NCBI RefSeq assembly: GCF_024055635.1
Contig: NZ_JAMXMB010000009.1
Coordinates: forward strand, 26,457-90,456
DNA from: Microbacterium yannicii
GTDB lineage: Bacteria > Actinomycetota > Actinomycetes > Actinomycetales > Microbacteriaceae
DNA: 64,000 nt
Direction: 5' to 3'
The notes under the pieces were generated by a model. It had not been told where the DNA came from. It did not search any database and was given only the letters and a program-made list of their open reading frames with translations. The position numbers and the translations under genes are program-made. Shown here piece after piece: positions 38,095-46,576 of this stretch; the stretch's first letter is position 1; the number at the start of each line of letters is the position of its first letter.

Positions 38095-41000
38095 TCAGGA
38101 GGCGGCGCGCTCCACGATCCGCTGGCCCACCACGGCAGAGACGCCGTCCTGCCGCATCGACACCCCATAGAGCGCGTCCGCGATCTCCATCGTGCGCTTC
38201 TGATGCGTGATGACGATGAGCTGGCTCGACGCCCGCAGCTGCTCGAAGACGCCGAGCAGGCGGCCGAGGTTGGCGTCGTCGAGCGCTGCCTCGACTTCGT
38301 CCAGGATGTAGAAAGGACTCGGCCGTGCTTTGAAGATCGCCGTCAGCAGCGCGACCGCGGCGAGCGAGCGCTCTCCGCCGGAGAGGAGTGAGAGGCGCTC
38401 GATCTTCTTGCCGACCGGACGCACCGCGACTTCGATCCCCGTGGTCAGCGGTGAGTCGGGATCGGTCAGCGAGATCGATCCGGTTCCGCCCGGGAACAGG
38501 ATCGGGAACACCTCCCCGAACGCCACCTTCGTGTCTTCGAACGCCGCGAGGAAGATCGACTGCATCCGTTCGTCGAGTTCCTCGATGATGGTCAGCAGGT
38601 CCTTGCGGGTCTGGGTGAGGTCGGCGAGCTGCTCGGTCATGAACCTGTGACGCTGCTCGAGGGCTTCGAACTCCTCCAGTGCCAGCGGATTGACGCGTCC
38701 CAACTGTGCGAGCTTGCGTTCGGCCTCCTGCAGTCGCCGGCGCTGCTGAGCGCGATCGTAGGGAACGGTGCGCACGGCGGCATCGTCTCCCTCACCCTCC
38801 GGATCCGAGGCGTCGACATCGGGCTGGGCGGAATCGCCGTCCGCGGGGACAGGAACGGGCTGGTCCGGTCCATATTCCGAAATGAGAATATCCTCGCCGA
38901 TTCCCAGCTCGGATTGCACCCGCTCCAGCAGACCTCCCACGTGCAGCCGCTTCTCGTGGATCTGGAGCTCCAGCGTGTGGACGCTCTCGGTGAGCCCGGC
39001 CAGCCTCTCGCGCACGGCGCTCTCCTGCGCACGCAGCTCGCCGAGTTCGGTCGTCACCGCCGCGCGCTCGGACTCCGCGGCGGCGAGCTCGGCACGCGCC
39101 CGCGCCAGTGAGCGGTCTACGGAGTCGATGACGGCGGGCAGTTGGCCGGCGACGCCGGCGGCGATCTCTCGCTGCGCCCGGCGCACGACGGCGCGTCGCG
39201 CGGCCTCGGCGGCGGCCTCTCGCTCCCGCTCGCGCTGGCGTTCGAGCGTGACGACCCGCGCCTCTCCGGCGCGGATGCGCTCACGCAGGGTCTCGACGTC
39301 CAATCGCGCACGCATCTCGGCGTCGCGGGCCGCTTCCAGCGCGGCCAGCATGCCCTCGCGGGCCGACGCATCGAGGATCGGACGCGGGGCTTCGAGGGCC
39401 GCCGTCAGCTGGTCCTCGGCGGACCGCGCCGCGCTCTCGGCCTCCTCGACCGCGGCTGCCGCCTGGGCGACGCCGGCAGCGAGCCGGTCGCACTCGGCGA
39501 CGGCTGCCTCGTGGCGCACCGTGGCGCGATTGACCTGCTCGGCATGCGCGGCCAGGGCGGCATCGTGATCGCGGAGGGTGGCGAGCGTCGTCTTGGTGCG
39601 CTGACGGGCGGACTCGAGCTCGCGGGTCGCGTCGGCGAGTGCCTCCCGCAGCGATTCCGCCACGACGGTGATCTCATCGCGGCGTTCGGCTGCGGCATCC
39701 CGTTCCGCGGCGAGCTCCAGCCGAGAACGGGAAGAGCCGGCGCCCGCCCGGAGCGAGTACTCGGTGTAGACCTCGCCGCGGCGGGTCACCAGGGTCACCG
39801 GGCCGCCGAGTTCGGCGTCCGCCAGCCGGGGACCCGCTTCTCGCGCGACCTCGAGGTCGTCGACGACCACCACGTACGACAGCAGTCCGAGCACGCCCTC
39901 AGGGGCGGTCACCACCTCGCGCGCAGGAACCACGCCGCGGAGCTCAGGGAACGCCGGCGCCATCGTGCCGGCCTCTGCGATGACGATGTCGACCATGCCG
40001 GCCTCGGCATCGCGTGCCGCTCCCGCCACCGCGAAGGCGCTCGCACGATCGTCTACCAGCACACCTTCGGCGATGGGACCCAGCACCGCGGCGATCGCCG
40101 CCTCGAAGCCGGATCTCACCTGCACCGCGTCGCCCACGAGTCCCCGCACGCCCTCGCGACCTTGCGCGATCAGGGCGGAGGCGCCGTTCTTCACGTCCAG
40201 CGCCCGGCTCAGCGCGGCCGTCTGGGCGGTCAGCGCCTCACGCTCGCGCTCTGCCGCGTGCAGGCGCTCCCGCAGAGTCGACACCGACGTCTCAGCGTCT
40301 GCGGCATCCCGCTGCGCGCGCTCGTACGCGGCCGCGTGGTCGGCCGTCGACGCGTCCGGCACGACGTCGGGGTCGACCCCGGCGAGAACCTGCTCTGCCT
40401 CGGCGCGGCGTGCGAGCGCGGCGTCCAGCGCCTTCTGCTGACGTTCGACGGCGGTGCGCACGGCGGCGAGAGCGGATGCCGCGGCCTCGGCCGTCCCCCG
40501 GAGCGCTGTGATCCGCATGTCGTGCTCCGAGACGAGCGCGCTCTGGGCGGAGATGTCGGCATCGAGGGCGTCGAGTTCCGCACGGGCGCGCACGACATCG
40601 CGGGCCGCCGCCGCGGCCGCGTCCTGCGAGGCACCGAGGCCATCGGAGACGGCGTCGATCTCGGCACGCGCCTCGTCGATCATCGCCTGCGACACCGTGG
40701 TGAACTCGATCCGCTCCTCGTCCTCGGCGTCGCCGAGCAGCGCGAGTCTCTGGCCCGCCAGGGCGTAGAGGCCGCGGAGGCGCTCCTGCACCCGCTCGAG
40801 CCCGTGGGCCACACGCCGCGCAGCATCCACGTTCTCGGAGCGCTGGTCGGTCTCGAGCTGCTCGATGCGCGCGCGGGCGTTGTCGAGACTGTCCTGCAGC
40901 ACCATCCGCTCGGCGTGGCGCTCCTGCTCGCTCTGCGCGTGCGAGGCGAGCTCGGCCCGCAGCCCTGAGATCTCGTCGGCGAACAGCCGCGCCTTCGCAT

Positions 41001-41670
41001 CGCGCACCACGGCGGCGATGGTCGCCGCCTCCCGCGCGATCTCCGCCTGCCGGCCCAGCGGCTTCAGCTGTCGGCGCAGCTCGCCGGCGAGATCGCTCAG
41101 CCGCGTGAGGTTCGCCTCCATGGCGTCGAGCTTGCGGAGGGTCTTCTCCTTGCGACGGCGGTGCTTGAGGATGCCGGCGGCCTCTTCGATGAAACCCCGA
41201 CGGTCTTCCGGGGTGGCCTGCAGAACGCTGTCGAGCCGCCCCTGACCGACGATCACGTGCATCTCGCGACCCAGCCCTGAGTCGCTGAGCAGCTCCTGCA
41301 CATCGAGCAGCCGGCAGGATTCGCCGTTGATGGCGTACTCGCTCGAGCCGTTGCGGAAGAGCGTCCGGCTGATGGTCACCTCGGCGTACTCGATCGGCAG
41401 CGCACCGTCGCTGTTGTCGATGGTGAGCTGCACCTCGGCACGTCCGAGCGGCCCGCGCGTCGCGGTGCCGGCGAAGATGACGTCTTCCATCTTGCCGCCG
41501 CGGAGAGTCTTGGCGCCCTGCTCCCCCATCACCCACGCGAGCGCGTCCACGACGTTCGACTTGCCCGAGCCGTTGGGACCGACGATGCACGTCACTCCCG
41601 GCTCGAGTGCGAATGTCGTCGGCTGGGCGAACGACTTGAACCCTTTGAGCGTCAGGCTCTTCAGGTGCAT
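38095..41670 (-). CDS. smc: Chromosome segregation ATPase SMC
   Basis: Condensin ATPase that with ScpAB compacts and segregates the chromosome. 1191 residues. N-terminal Walker A GPNGSGKSNVVDALAWVMG, long coiled coils, a hinge near residues 510-630 (EGVRGLVGDAVQVRSGFEA, TLVTRRGEVYTEYSLRAG), and a C-terminal ABC head with signature LSGGERSLAAVALLTAIF and Walker B PFYILDEVEAALDDAN. A short acidic insert near 980-1010 (DASDPEGEGDDAAV) interrupts the second coil. Divergent from the peptide/GNAT cassette. Confidence 0.97.
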   Translation of the reverse strand: MHLKSLTLKGFKSFAQPTTFALEPGVTCIVGPNGSGKSNVVDALAWVMGEQGAKTLRGGKMEDVIFAGTATRGPLGRAEVQLTIDNSDGALPIEYAEVTISRTLFRNGSSEYAINGESCRLLDVQELLSDSGLGREMHVIVGQGRLDSVLQATPEDRRGFIEEAAGILKHRRRKEKTLRKLDAMEANLTRLSDLAGELRRQLKPLGRQAEIAREAATIAAVVRDAKARLFADEISGLRAELASHAQSEQERHAERMVLQDSLDNARARIEQLETDQRSENVDAARRVAHGLERVQERLRGLYALAGQRLALLGDAEDEERIEFTTVSQAMIDEARAEIDAVSDGLGASQDAAAAAARDVVRARAELDALDADISAQSALVSEHDMRITALRGTAEAAASALAAVRTAVERQQKALDAALARRAEAEQVLAGVDPDVVPDASTADHAAAYERAQRDAADAETSVSTLRERLHAAEREREALTAQTAALSRALDVKNGASALIAQGREGVRGLVGDAVQVRSGFEAAIAAVLGPIAEGVLVDDRASAFAVAGAARDAEAGMVDIVIAEAGTMAPAFPELRGVVPAREVVTAPEGVLGLLSYVVVVDDLEVAREAGPRLADAELGGPVTLVTRRGEVYTEYSLRAGAGSSRSRLELAAERDAAAERRDEITVVAESLREALADATRELESARQRTKTTLATLRDHDAALAAHAEQVNRATVRHEAAVAECDRLAAGVAQAAAAVEEAESAARSAEDQLTAALEAPRPILDASAREGMLAALEAARDAEMRARLDVETLRERIRAGEARVVTLERQREREREAAAEAARRAVVRRAQREIAAGVAGQLPAVIDSVDRSLARARAELAAAESERAAVTTELGELRAQESAVRERLAGLTESVHTLELQIHEKRLHVGGLLERVQSELGIGEDILISEYGPDQPVPVPADGDSAQPDVDASDPEGEGDDAAVRTVPYDRAQQRRRLQEAERKLAQLGRVNPLALEEFEALEQRHRFMTEQLADLTQTRKDLLTIIEELDERMQSIFLAAFEDTKVAFGEVFPILFPGGTGSISLTDPDSPLTTGIEVAVRPVGKKIERLSLLSGGERSLAAVALLTAIFKARPSPFYILDEVEAALDDANLGRLLGVFEQLRASSQLIVITHQKRTMEIADALYGVSMRQDGVSAVVGQRIVERAAS

Positions 41671-41795
41671 GGATCCGCCCCCACCCGGTCGATTACCCGC
41701 CTACGCTACCGGAGCGGAGCGCTCCGGCCCGGCAGACGGGCCGCGGAGATCGGATGCCGCGACACGCCATGCGGACACCGAATCTGCGAATTCGC

Positions 41796-41825
41796 TTGAC
41801 GCCGGAGTCCGACTAGCGGTAACGT
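41796..41825 (+). promoter_or_regulatory. SigA-like promoter of the peptide/GNAT cassette
   Basis: TTGACG (41796-41801), an 18-bp spacer and TAACGT (41820-41825) form a good sigma-A-type promoter. The expected start site near 41832 leaves a leader of about 30 nt before the strong Shine-Dalgarno at 41849-41857. Local GC is lower than in the flanking genes. Confidence 0.6.
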
Positions 41826-41863
41826 CACTCTCCGCGTCTGAAGTCGAGAAAGGAGGTCCCCCG

Positions 41864-41983
41864 ATGATGCTGATGAATCCCACTGGAATCGCCGCCCGTG
41901 ATGGCGGAGTGATTCGTGCCGTCGCGTCGGGGACCCTCTCCTTCGGCGCGGTACTGAGCGGCCGCTTCCCCGCCGCCATCTGA
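41864..41983 (+). CDS. 39-residue peptide with perfect Shine-Dalgarno
   Basis: Small gene coding for a 39-residue peptide beginning MMLMNPTGIAARDGG and ending SGRFPAAI. AAAGGAGGT (41849-41857) is a complete anti-16S match, 6 nt before ATG 41864 (or 9 before 41867), and a good promoter precedes it, so translation is very likely. The peptide has no Cys, one GG and a mixed hydrophobic second half. It could be a regulatory leader peptide for the genes below, a small functional protein or a modified-peptide precursor; no family is recognised. Confidence 0.65.
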   Translation: MMLMNPTGIAARDGGVIRAVASGTLSFGAVLSGRFPAAI

Positions 41984-42150
41984 TCCCCGCAGGGGACGAG
42001 TCTGCCCGCTCCCGGGCGACATCCGTCTGCTGCGCCGCATCCGCTTCGCGGTGCTGAGCGCTCCCTGCTTCCGTCCCGTCGTGCTGCGGCATGACATCCC
42101 CGCCTCCGGCGCCTGCCGAGGCATCCCTTTCACAACCGGAAAGATCAATC

Positions 42151-42405
42151 ATGAACACTCTTGTTGCGCCGCAGCGCCCATCGGGCCTCCCCGATACGCT
42201 GCGGCTCCCGAGCCGCGACACCCGGACCTCGCTCCTAGACCGCCTCGCCCTCCACCTGGGCCTGAGGCTGCTCCTCTGGAGCACCCGCACACCGCGACTC
42301 GCGGATGACCGCAGTCGGCACGCCCAGGCGTACCGACACCAGGAGGCGACCGCGCAGCGTGAGCGCGCCTACCTCCGCGAGGCCAGCCTCGCACCCCGGC
42401 CGTGA
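42151..42405 (+). CDS. 84-residue Arg/Leu-rich small protein
   Basis: Begins MNTLVAPQRPSGLPDTLRLP at ATG 42151, preceded by GGAAAG. A central amphipathic/hydrophobic stretch (DRLALHLGLRLLLWSTR) is followed by a basic, Arg-rich tail (RSRHAQAYRHQEATAQRERAY). Small proteins with this type of RLALxLGLxLLxW segment occur in Microbacteriaceae but no function is known to me. Lies 167 bp after the 39-residue peptide and 8 bp before a strong hairpin that separates it from the GNAT genes. Confidence 0.65.
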   Translation: MNTLVAPQRPSGLPDTLRLPSRDTRTSLLDRLALHLGLRLLLWSTRTPRLADDRSRHAQAYRHQEATAQRERAYLREASLAPRP

Positions 42406-42413
42406 TGGCCGTC

Positions 42414-42444
42414 GGGTCCGCCGCCCGCATCGGGCGGCGGACCC
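42414..42444 (+). terminator. Intercistronic hairpin before the GNAT pair
   Basis: Perfect 14-bp stem (GGGTCCGCCGCCCG at 42414-42427, complement 42431-42444) with loop CAT. It starts 8 bp after the 84-residue gene and ends 40 bp before the first GNAT gene. Without a U-tract it may be a partial terminator or attenuator, giving more small-protein than enzyme mRNA. Confidence 0.7.
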
Positions 42445-42484
42445 CCCACCCGCTCATTCCTTCCGAGACCAAGGACGCACTGAC

Positions 42485-43567
42485 ATGACCACCATCACGG
42501 GGCTGGAGTTCCGGCCCCTCGTCGTACCCCACTCGGTCGACGCTGCGGACGCCGGCGACTTCCTCGAGATGGTCCGGGTGCGCAACATCATCTACCGCGA
42601 GATCTCCGGTCATGACGACCACCGCATCGCGGCCGACGAGCTGCTCCCCCACTACCGTCCCACCGAATACCAGACCCGCCGGTCGTGGGTCGTCGTCGAC
42701 GACGGAGCCATCATCGGCCGCGTCGGCGTCGACATGCCTCACGAGGACGGGTCCAAGGAGGCCTTCTGGCTGATCGAGCTGCTGCGCGACACGTGGGGTC
42801 GCGGCATCGGCTCGGCCGCCCATGAACTCGTCGAACGGACCGCTCGCGAGTTCGGCCGCAGCGTGCTGCAGTCGTGGGCCGAGCACCCTGCCGCGCCGGG
42901 TCCCCAGCTGGTGCCGCCGACCGGCTTCGGCGAGATCCCTCGCGACCACATCGCGCGGTTCTACCTGCGACACGGCTACGCGCTCGAGCAGGTGGAGCGC
43001 AACAGTGCCTTCGATCTCACGGCCTCGTTCGCGGGCGTCGAGCGGCTGCTGGCCGAGGCGCAGGCGGCATCGCCCGCCTATCGCGTCGTGCAGTGGTTCG
43101 CGCCGACGCCTGAGGAGTACGCGCCGGGATACGCCTGGATGAAGTCACGGATGTCGACCGATGCCCCGGCTGCCGCCCTGGACTTCGCCGAGGAGACGTG
43201 GGACACCGCCCGCATCGCTGAGCACGACGCGAGGTACACCTCCGCGGGACGCACCATCCAGGTCACGGCTGCGCAGCACATCGAGACCGGCGAGCTGTGC
43301 GCCTTCAACGAACTGGTGGTCGGAAAGGATCGCCGTGAGCCGTCCCACCAGGAGGACACGCTCGTCCTCAAGGAGCATCGCGGGCACAAGCTCGGCACGC
43401 TCGTGAAATGCGCCGGACTGCTGTCCTGGCGTGATGTGGCGCCCGCATCCGCGCGCGTCATCACATACAACGCAGAGGAGAATCGGCCCATGCTGGACAT
43501 CAACGAGGCGATCGGCTTCGCGCCGATCGCATACGTGGGCGCCTGGAAGAAGGTGCTCGATGACTGA
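42485..43567 (+). CDS. Double-domain GNAT acetyltransferase, copy 1
   Basis: 360 residues from ATG 42485. Two GNAT folds: the N-terminal one has an acetyl-CoA loop RGIGSAAHELV (RxxGxA), the C-terminal one EHRGHKLGTLVKCAGLL followed by the diagnostic end TYNAEENRPMLDINEAIGF. The layout matches the actinobacterial tandem-GNAT family that includes mycothiol-synthase-like proteins, but the substrate is unknown. No signal or membrane segment. Overlaps copy 2 by 8 bp. Confidence 0.88.
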   Translation: MTTITGLEFRPLVVPHSVDAADAGDFLEMVRVRNIIYREISGHDDHRIAADELLPHYRPTEYQTRRSWVVVDDGAIIGRVGVDMPHEDGSKEAFWLIELLRDTWGRGIGSAAHELVERTAREFGRSVLQSWAEHPAAPGPQLVPPTGFGEIPRDHIARFYLRHGYALEQVERNSAFDLTASFAGVERLLAEAQAASPAYRVVQWFAPTPEEYAPGYAWMKSRMSTDAPAAALDFAEETWDTARIAEHDARYTSAGRTIQVTAAQHIETGELCAFNELVVGKDRREPSHQEDTLVLKEHRGHKLGTLVKCAGLLSWRDVAPASARVITYNAEENRPMLDINEAIGFAPIAYVGAWKKVLDD

Positions 43568-44660
43568 TCTCACCGACACCCGCGTCGTGACGGTCGAGCG
43601 CATCCCCATCCCCGAGGCAGTGGACGCGCCGGACGCCGGGATCTTCCTCGAGGTGGTGCGGATCGCCAACGCGGTCTGCCTCGAGGACGCGGGGCATGAC
43701 TACCTCCGCGAGGAGGCCGCCGAAGTGCTCGGGCTCTGGCAGGACCAACAGGACTGGACCCAGCTCGGCTTCGCAGCCATGCGCGGCGACGAGGTTCTGG
43801 GCGCTGTGAAGATCGTCATCGCGAACGAGCCGGAGACCAGCAGCGTCGAGTTCGACCTCATGGTCGATCCGCCTCATCGCGGACAGGGGCTCGAGGAGCT
43901 CCTCCTCGCCGAGGTCGAACGCGAGGCCCGCGACCGCGGCTTCGGCACGATCCAGACGTGGACGCTGCACCGTCCGCACTCCACGGGAGCGCGTGTCGAG
44001 CCGTCCACGGGCTGGGGCTCGATTCCGGCGGACGATGCGCAGACCCGATTCCAGCTCGCGAGCGGCTTCACCCTGGAGCAGGTCGAGCGCAACAGCGTGT
44101 TCGATCTCACCGGCGATTTCGGCGGCGTCGAGCGCATGCTCGCAGAGGCGGAGGAGTTCGCGGGCGATGAGTACCGCTCGCTCCAGTGGACGTCGCCGAC
44201 GCCTCCCGAACACGTCGACGGGTTCGCACACGTCATCTCGCGAATGTCTACGGACGCACCCGCGGGCGGTCTCGTCGTCGAGGAGCAGCACTGGGACGCC
44301 GCACGCGTCGAGCGTCGGGACGCGCGGCTGAAGGCACAGGGGCTCACCGTCTCGGTGGCCGTCGTGCTGCACGTGCCGACCGGCCGGATCGCGGCGTACA
44401 ACGAGCTCGCCATCGGCGAGGACGGCGCCGGCGCGACCCAGCAGTTCGGGACTCTCGTCGTCAAGGAGCACCGCGGGCATCGCCTCGGCACGATCGTGAA
44501 GTGCGCGAACCTGCTGCGGTGGCGAGAGATCGCCCCCGGATCGCCGCGCGTGTCCACCTTCAACGCCGAGGAGAACCGCCACATGCTCGACATCAACGAG
44601 GCCATCGGCTTCGTACCCGCCTCGTATGCGGGGGCCTGGAAGAAGGTTCTCTCGTCGTGA
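43560..44660 (+). CDS. Double-domain GNAT acetyltransferase, copy 2
   Basis: 366-residue paralogue of the preceding gene. Shared blocks include LEQVERNS-FDLT, the EHRGHRLGTIVKCANLLRWRE loop and the FNAEENRHMLDINEAIGF end. In the N-terminal domain the CoA loop is RGQGLEELLL, with Glu in place of the usual small residue, so that half may be weakened while the C-terminal half stays intact. Translation is coupled to copy 1 by an 8-bp overlap. Convergent with mutM across 30 bp. Acceptor unknown. Confidence 0.88.
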   Translation: MTDLTDTRVVTVERIPIPEAVDAPDAGIFLEVVRIANAVCLEDAGHDYLREEAAEVLGLWQDQQDWTQLGFAAMRGDEVLGAVKIVIANEPETSSVEFDLMVDPPHRGQGLEELLLAEVEREARDRGFGTIQTWTLHRPHSTGARVEPSTGWGSIPADDAQTRFQLASGFTLEQVERNSVFDLTGDFGGVERMLAEAEEFAGDEYRSLQWTSPTPPEHVDGFAHVISRMSTDAPAGGLVVEEQHWDAARVERRDARLKAQGLTVSVAVVLHVPTGRIAAYNELAIGEDGAGATQQFGTLVVKEHRGHRLGTIVKCANLLRWREIAPGSPRVSTFNAEENRHMLDINEAIGFVPASYAGAWKKVLSS

Positions 44661-44690
44661 TCCGGCGGGCAGCGGCTGTGCGCTACGGGC

Positions 44691-45623
44691 TCAGGGGGTC
44701 GCCGGGCGCGGGTGCGGCAGCCGCTGGCAATGCGGACAGAAGTGGCTCGAGCGATTCGTGAACGACACCCGCACGATCGGACGGCCGCATCGGGGGCACG
44801 GTTCCCCGGTGCGGCCGTACGCGTTGAGGGAGTGCGCGAAGTAGCCCGCCTGGCCGTTGACATTGACGTACTGCGCGTCGAAGCTCGTGCCGCCCTCGGC
44901 CAGCGCCTTGTCGAGCACCTGGCGCACCTCTCCGAGGAGACGGCCGACCGCGCGCGTGGACAGCGCGCGCGCCGGCGTCTCGGGATGGATGCGAGATGAC
45001 CACAGCGACTCGTCGGCATAGATGTTGCCGACGCCGCTGATCACCGTCTGGTCGAGCAGCACCCGCTTGATCGCGGAATCCTTGCGCTGCAGCATCCGTC
45101 GGAAAGCCGTATCGGAGAACGCCGGATCGAGCGGGTCGCGCGCGATGTGCGCCACCTGTGACGGGACGGATGCCGCAGCCCACCCCAGTCCTCCGTCGGC
45201 GCCGTCCGGCGTGGGGATCAGCTCGTCGATCGCCAGCGAGCCGAAGGTGCGCTGATCCGCGAAGACGACGGCGAGTTCTCCGTGCACAGGGTGGGCCAGG
45301 TCGATCCGCACCCGCTCGTGCCGCTCCACGGGCGCGCCCGGAACCCGCAGCAGCAGCTGCCCGCTCATGCCGAGATGGCCGACGACCGCATCGCTCGAAG
45401 TCGGCCGCCCGGTGACGGGCTGCAGCGGCAACCACAGGAACTTGCCGCGCCGGGCGGCGGAGAGCACCACGCGTCCCGTGAGCCGCGCCTCGAAGTCGGT
45501 CCCGTCCCCGGAGTGCCTGGTCAGGGCCCGCTCATCGAGGACGGTGACTCCGAGCACCAGCGCGCCACTGACCGCGGGCGCGAGGCCGGCGCGAACGACC
45601 TCGACCTCGGGAAGCTCAGGCAC
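44691..45623 (-). CDS. mutM: Formamidopyrimidine-DNA glycosylase
   Basis: Base-excision-repair glycosylase/AP lyase removing 8-oxoG and Fapy lesions. 310 residues from GTG 45621-45623, which overlaps the rnc stop by 8 bp. Catalytic Pro2-Glu3 in the N terminus (PELPEVEVVRAGL), Lys in RRGKFLWLPL, helix-two-turn-helix GVGNIYADESLW, and a C-terminal zinc finger CPRCG-x18-CPHC. After the finger there are about ten extra residues. Confidence 0.96.
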   Translation of the reverse strand: MPELPEVEVVRAGLAPAVSGALVLGVTVLDERALTRHSGDGTDFEARLTGRVVLSAARRGKFLWLPLQPVTGRPTSSDAVVGHLGMSGQLLLRVPGAPVERHERVRIDLAHPVHGELAVVFADQRTFGSLAIDELIPTPDGADGGLGWAAASVPSQVAHIARDPLDPAFSDTAFRRMLQRKDSAIKRVLLDQTVISGVGNIYADESLWSSRIHPETPARALSTRAVGRLLGEVRQVLDKALAEGGTSFDAQYVNVNGQAGYFAHSLNAYGRTGEPCPRCGRPIVRVSFTNRSSHFCPHCQRLPHPRPATP

Positions 45624-46317
45624 GCCCGCTGAGGTCTCGCCACGCGGTGAGCGCGGCGGCCATCTCTGCGTGCTTCTTGCTCGTCCCGGCACCCTCGGCC
45701 GTGAGGTCGCCGACGGTGACGGCCGCGGTGAAGCGCCGGTCGTGATCGGGCCCCGTCGAGGTCACGGCATACAGCGGAGGCTGCAGACCGCTGTGCGCGG
45801 CGAGCTCTTGCAGCGCAGTCTTGGGATCCATCGCCGCGCCGTAGCGCTCCGGGTCTGCGAGCAGCGGCTCGACGAGCCGCAGCACCAGACCGGTGGCGGC
45901 ATCCGCCCCCGCCGACAGGTAGGCGGCGCCGAAGATGGCCTCCATCGTGTCGGCGAGGATGGAGTCCTTGTCGCGGCCGCCGGTCAGGATCTCTCCGCGA
46001 CCCAGCAGCAGGTGCTGCCCCAGCCCGATGCCTCGCGCGATCTCGGCGAGGGCGACGGTCGAGACCACGCCGGCGCGGCGCTTCGCGAGGGCGCCTTCGT
46101 CGAGATCGGGATGCCCGGTGAACAGGCGCACCGTGACGGCGAGCCCCAGCACCGAGTCGCCGAGGAACTCGAGGCGCTCGTTGTTCGGAACCTGTCCGTT
46201 CTCGTACGCCCAGGAGCGATGCGTGAGCGCCAGCGACAGAAGCTCGGGGTCGATGACGACTCCGAGCTTCTGCGTGAGGTCTGCGTGAGCGGTCCGCTCG
46301 GCAGCGACGTCTGTCAC
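45616..46317 (-). CDS. rnc: Ribonuclease III
   Basis: Double-strand-specific endoribonuclease processing rRNA and regulating mRNAs. 233 residues: catalytic domain with signature NERLEFLGDSVLGLAVT and Glu in DTMEAIFGAAYLSAG, then a dsRNA-binding domain (DPKTALQELAAHSG, GTSKKHAEMAAALTAW). 16 bp after rpmF and overlapping mutM. Conserved rpmF-rnc-mutM order. Confidence 0.97.
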   Translation of the reverse strand: MTDVAAERTAHADLTQKLGVVIDPELLSLALTHRSWAYENGQVPNNERLEFLGDSVLGLAVTVRLFTGHPDLDEGALAKRRAGVVSTVALAEIARGIGLGQHLLLGRGEILTGGRDKDSILADTMEAIFGAAYLSAGADAATGLVLRLVEPLLADPERYGAAMDPKTALQELAAHSGLQPPLYAVTSTGPDHDRRFTAAVTVGDLTAEGAGTSKKHAEMAAALTAWRDLSGRA

Positions 46318-46333
46318 GTCAAGTGCACGACGA

Positions 46334-46543
46334 TCAGACGTCGGCGACCTTGCGGCCCTTGTACTCGAGGAACAGCTCGGTGCCCTGCGAGTCCGTGACG
46401 ACCTTCGCCTGGTGGGGACGGCTGTAGACCTTCTTGCCGTTCTCGATGGTGGTGGTCAGCGTGATGGGCGCCGCCTTCCACTGCGCGCGACGCGAACGAG
46501 TGTTGGAGCGGGAGACCTTCCGCTTCGGGGGGTTACCTGCCAT
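46334..46543 (-). CDS. rpmF: 50S ribosomal protein L32
   Basis: 69-residue large-subunit protein (MAGNPPKRKVSRSNTRSRRA). The zinc-binding CxxC pairs of Zn-type L32 are absent, so this is the zinc-independent form. Lies 33 bp after the DUF177 gene on the same strand, the widespread yceD-rpmF pairing. Confidence 0.97.
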   Translation of the reverse strand: MAGNPPKRKVSRSNTRSRRAQWKAAPITLTTTIENGKKVYSRPHQAKVVTDSQGTELFLEYKGRKVADV

Positions 46544-46576
46544 GGCTTGCTCTCTTCTGTGTTCTCGGCGCCGGAA

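Noticed and set aside
41825..42148. Minus-strand 107-codon frame across the peptide gene
   Set aside because: Lacks a ribosome site and has a composition typical of shadows, whereas the plus-strand peptide has a promoter and perfect Shine-Dalgarno.
41864..44660. Toxin-antitoxin interpretation of the GNAT cassette
   Set aside because: GNAT toxins of the TacT type are about 150-180 residues with an RHH antitoxin; these are 360-residue double-domain proteins and no RHH gene is present.
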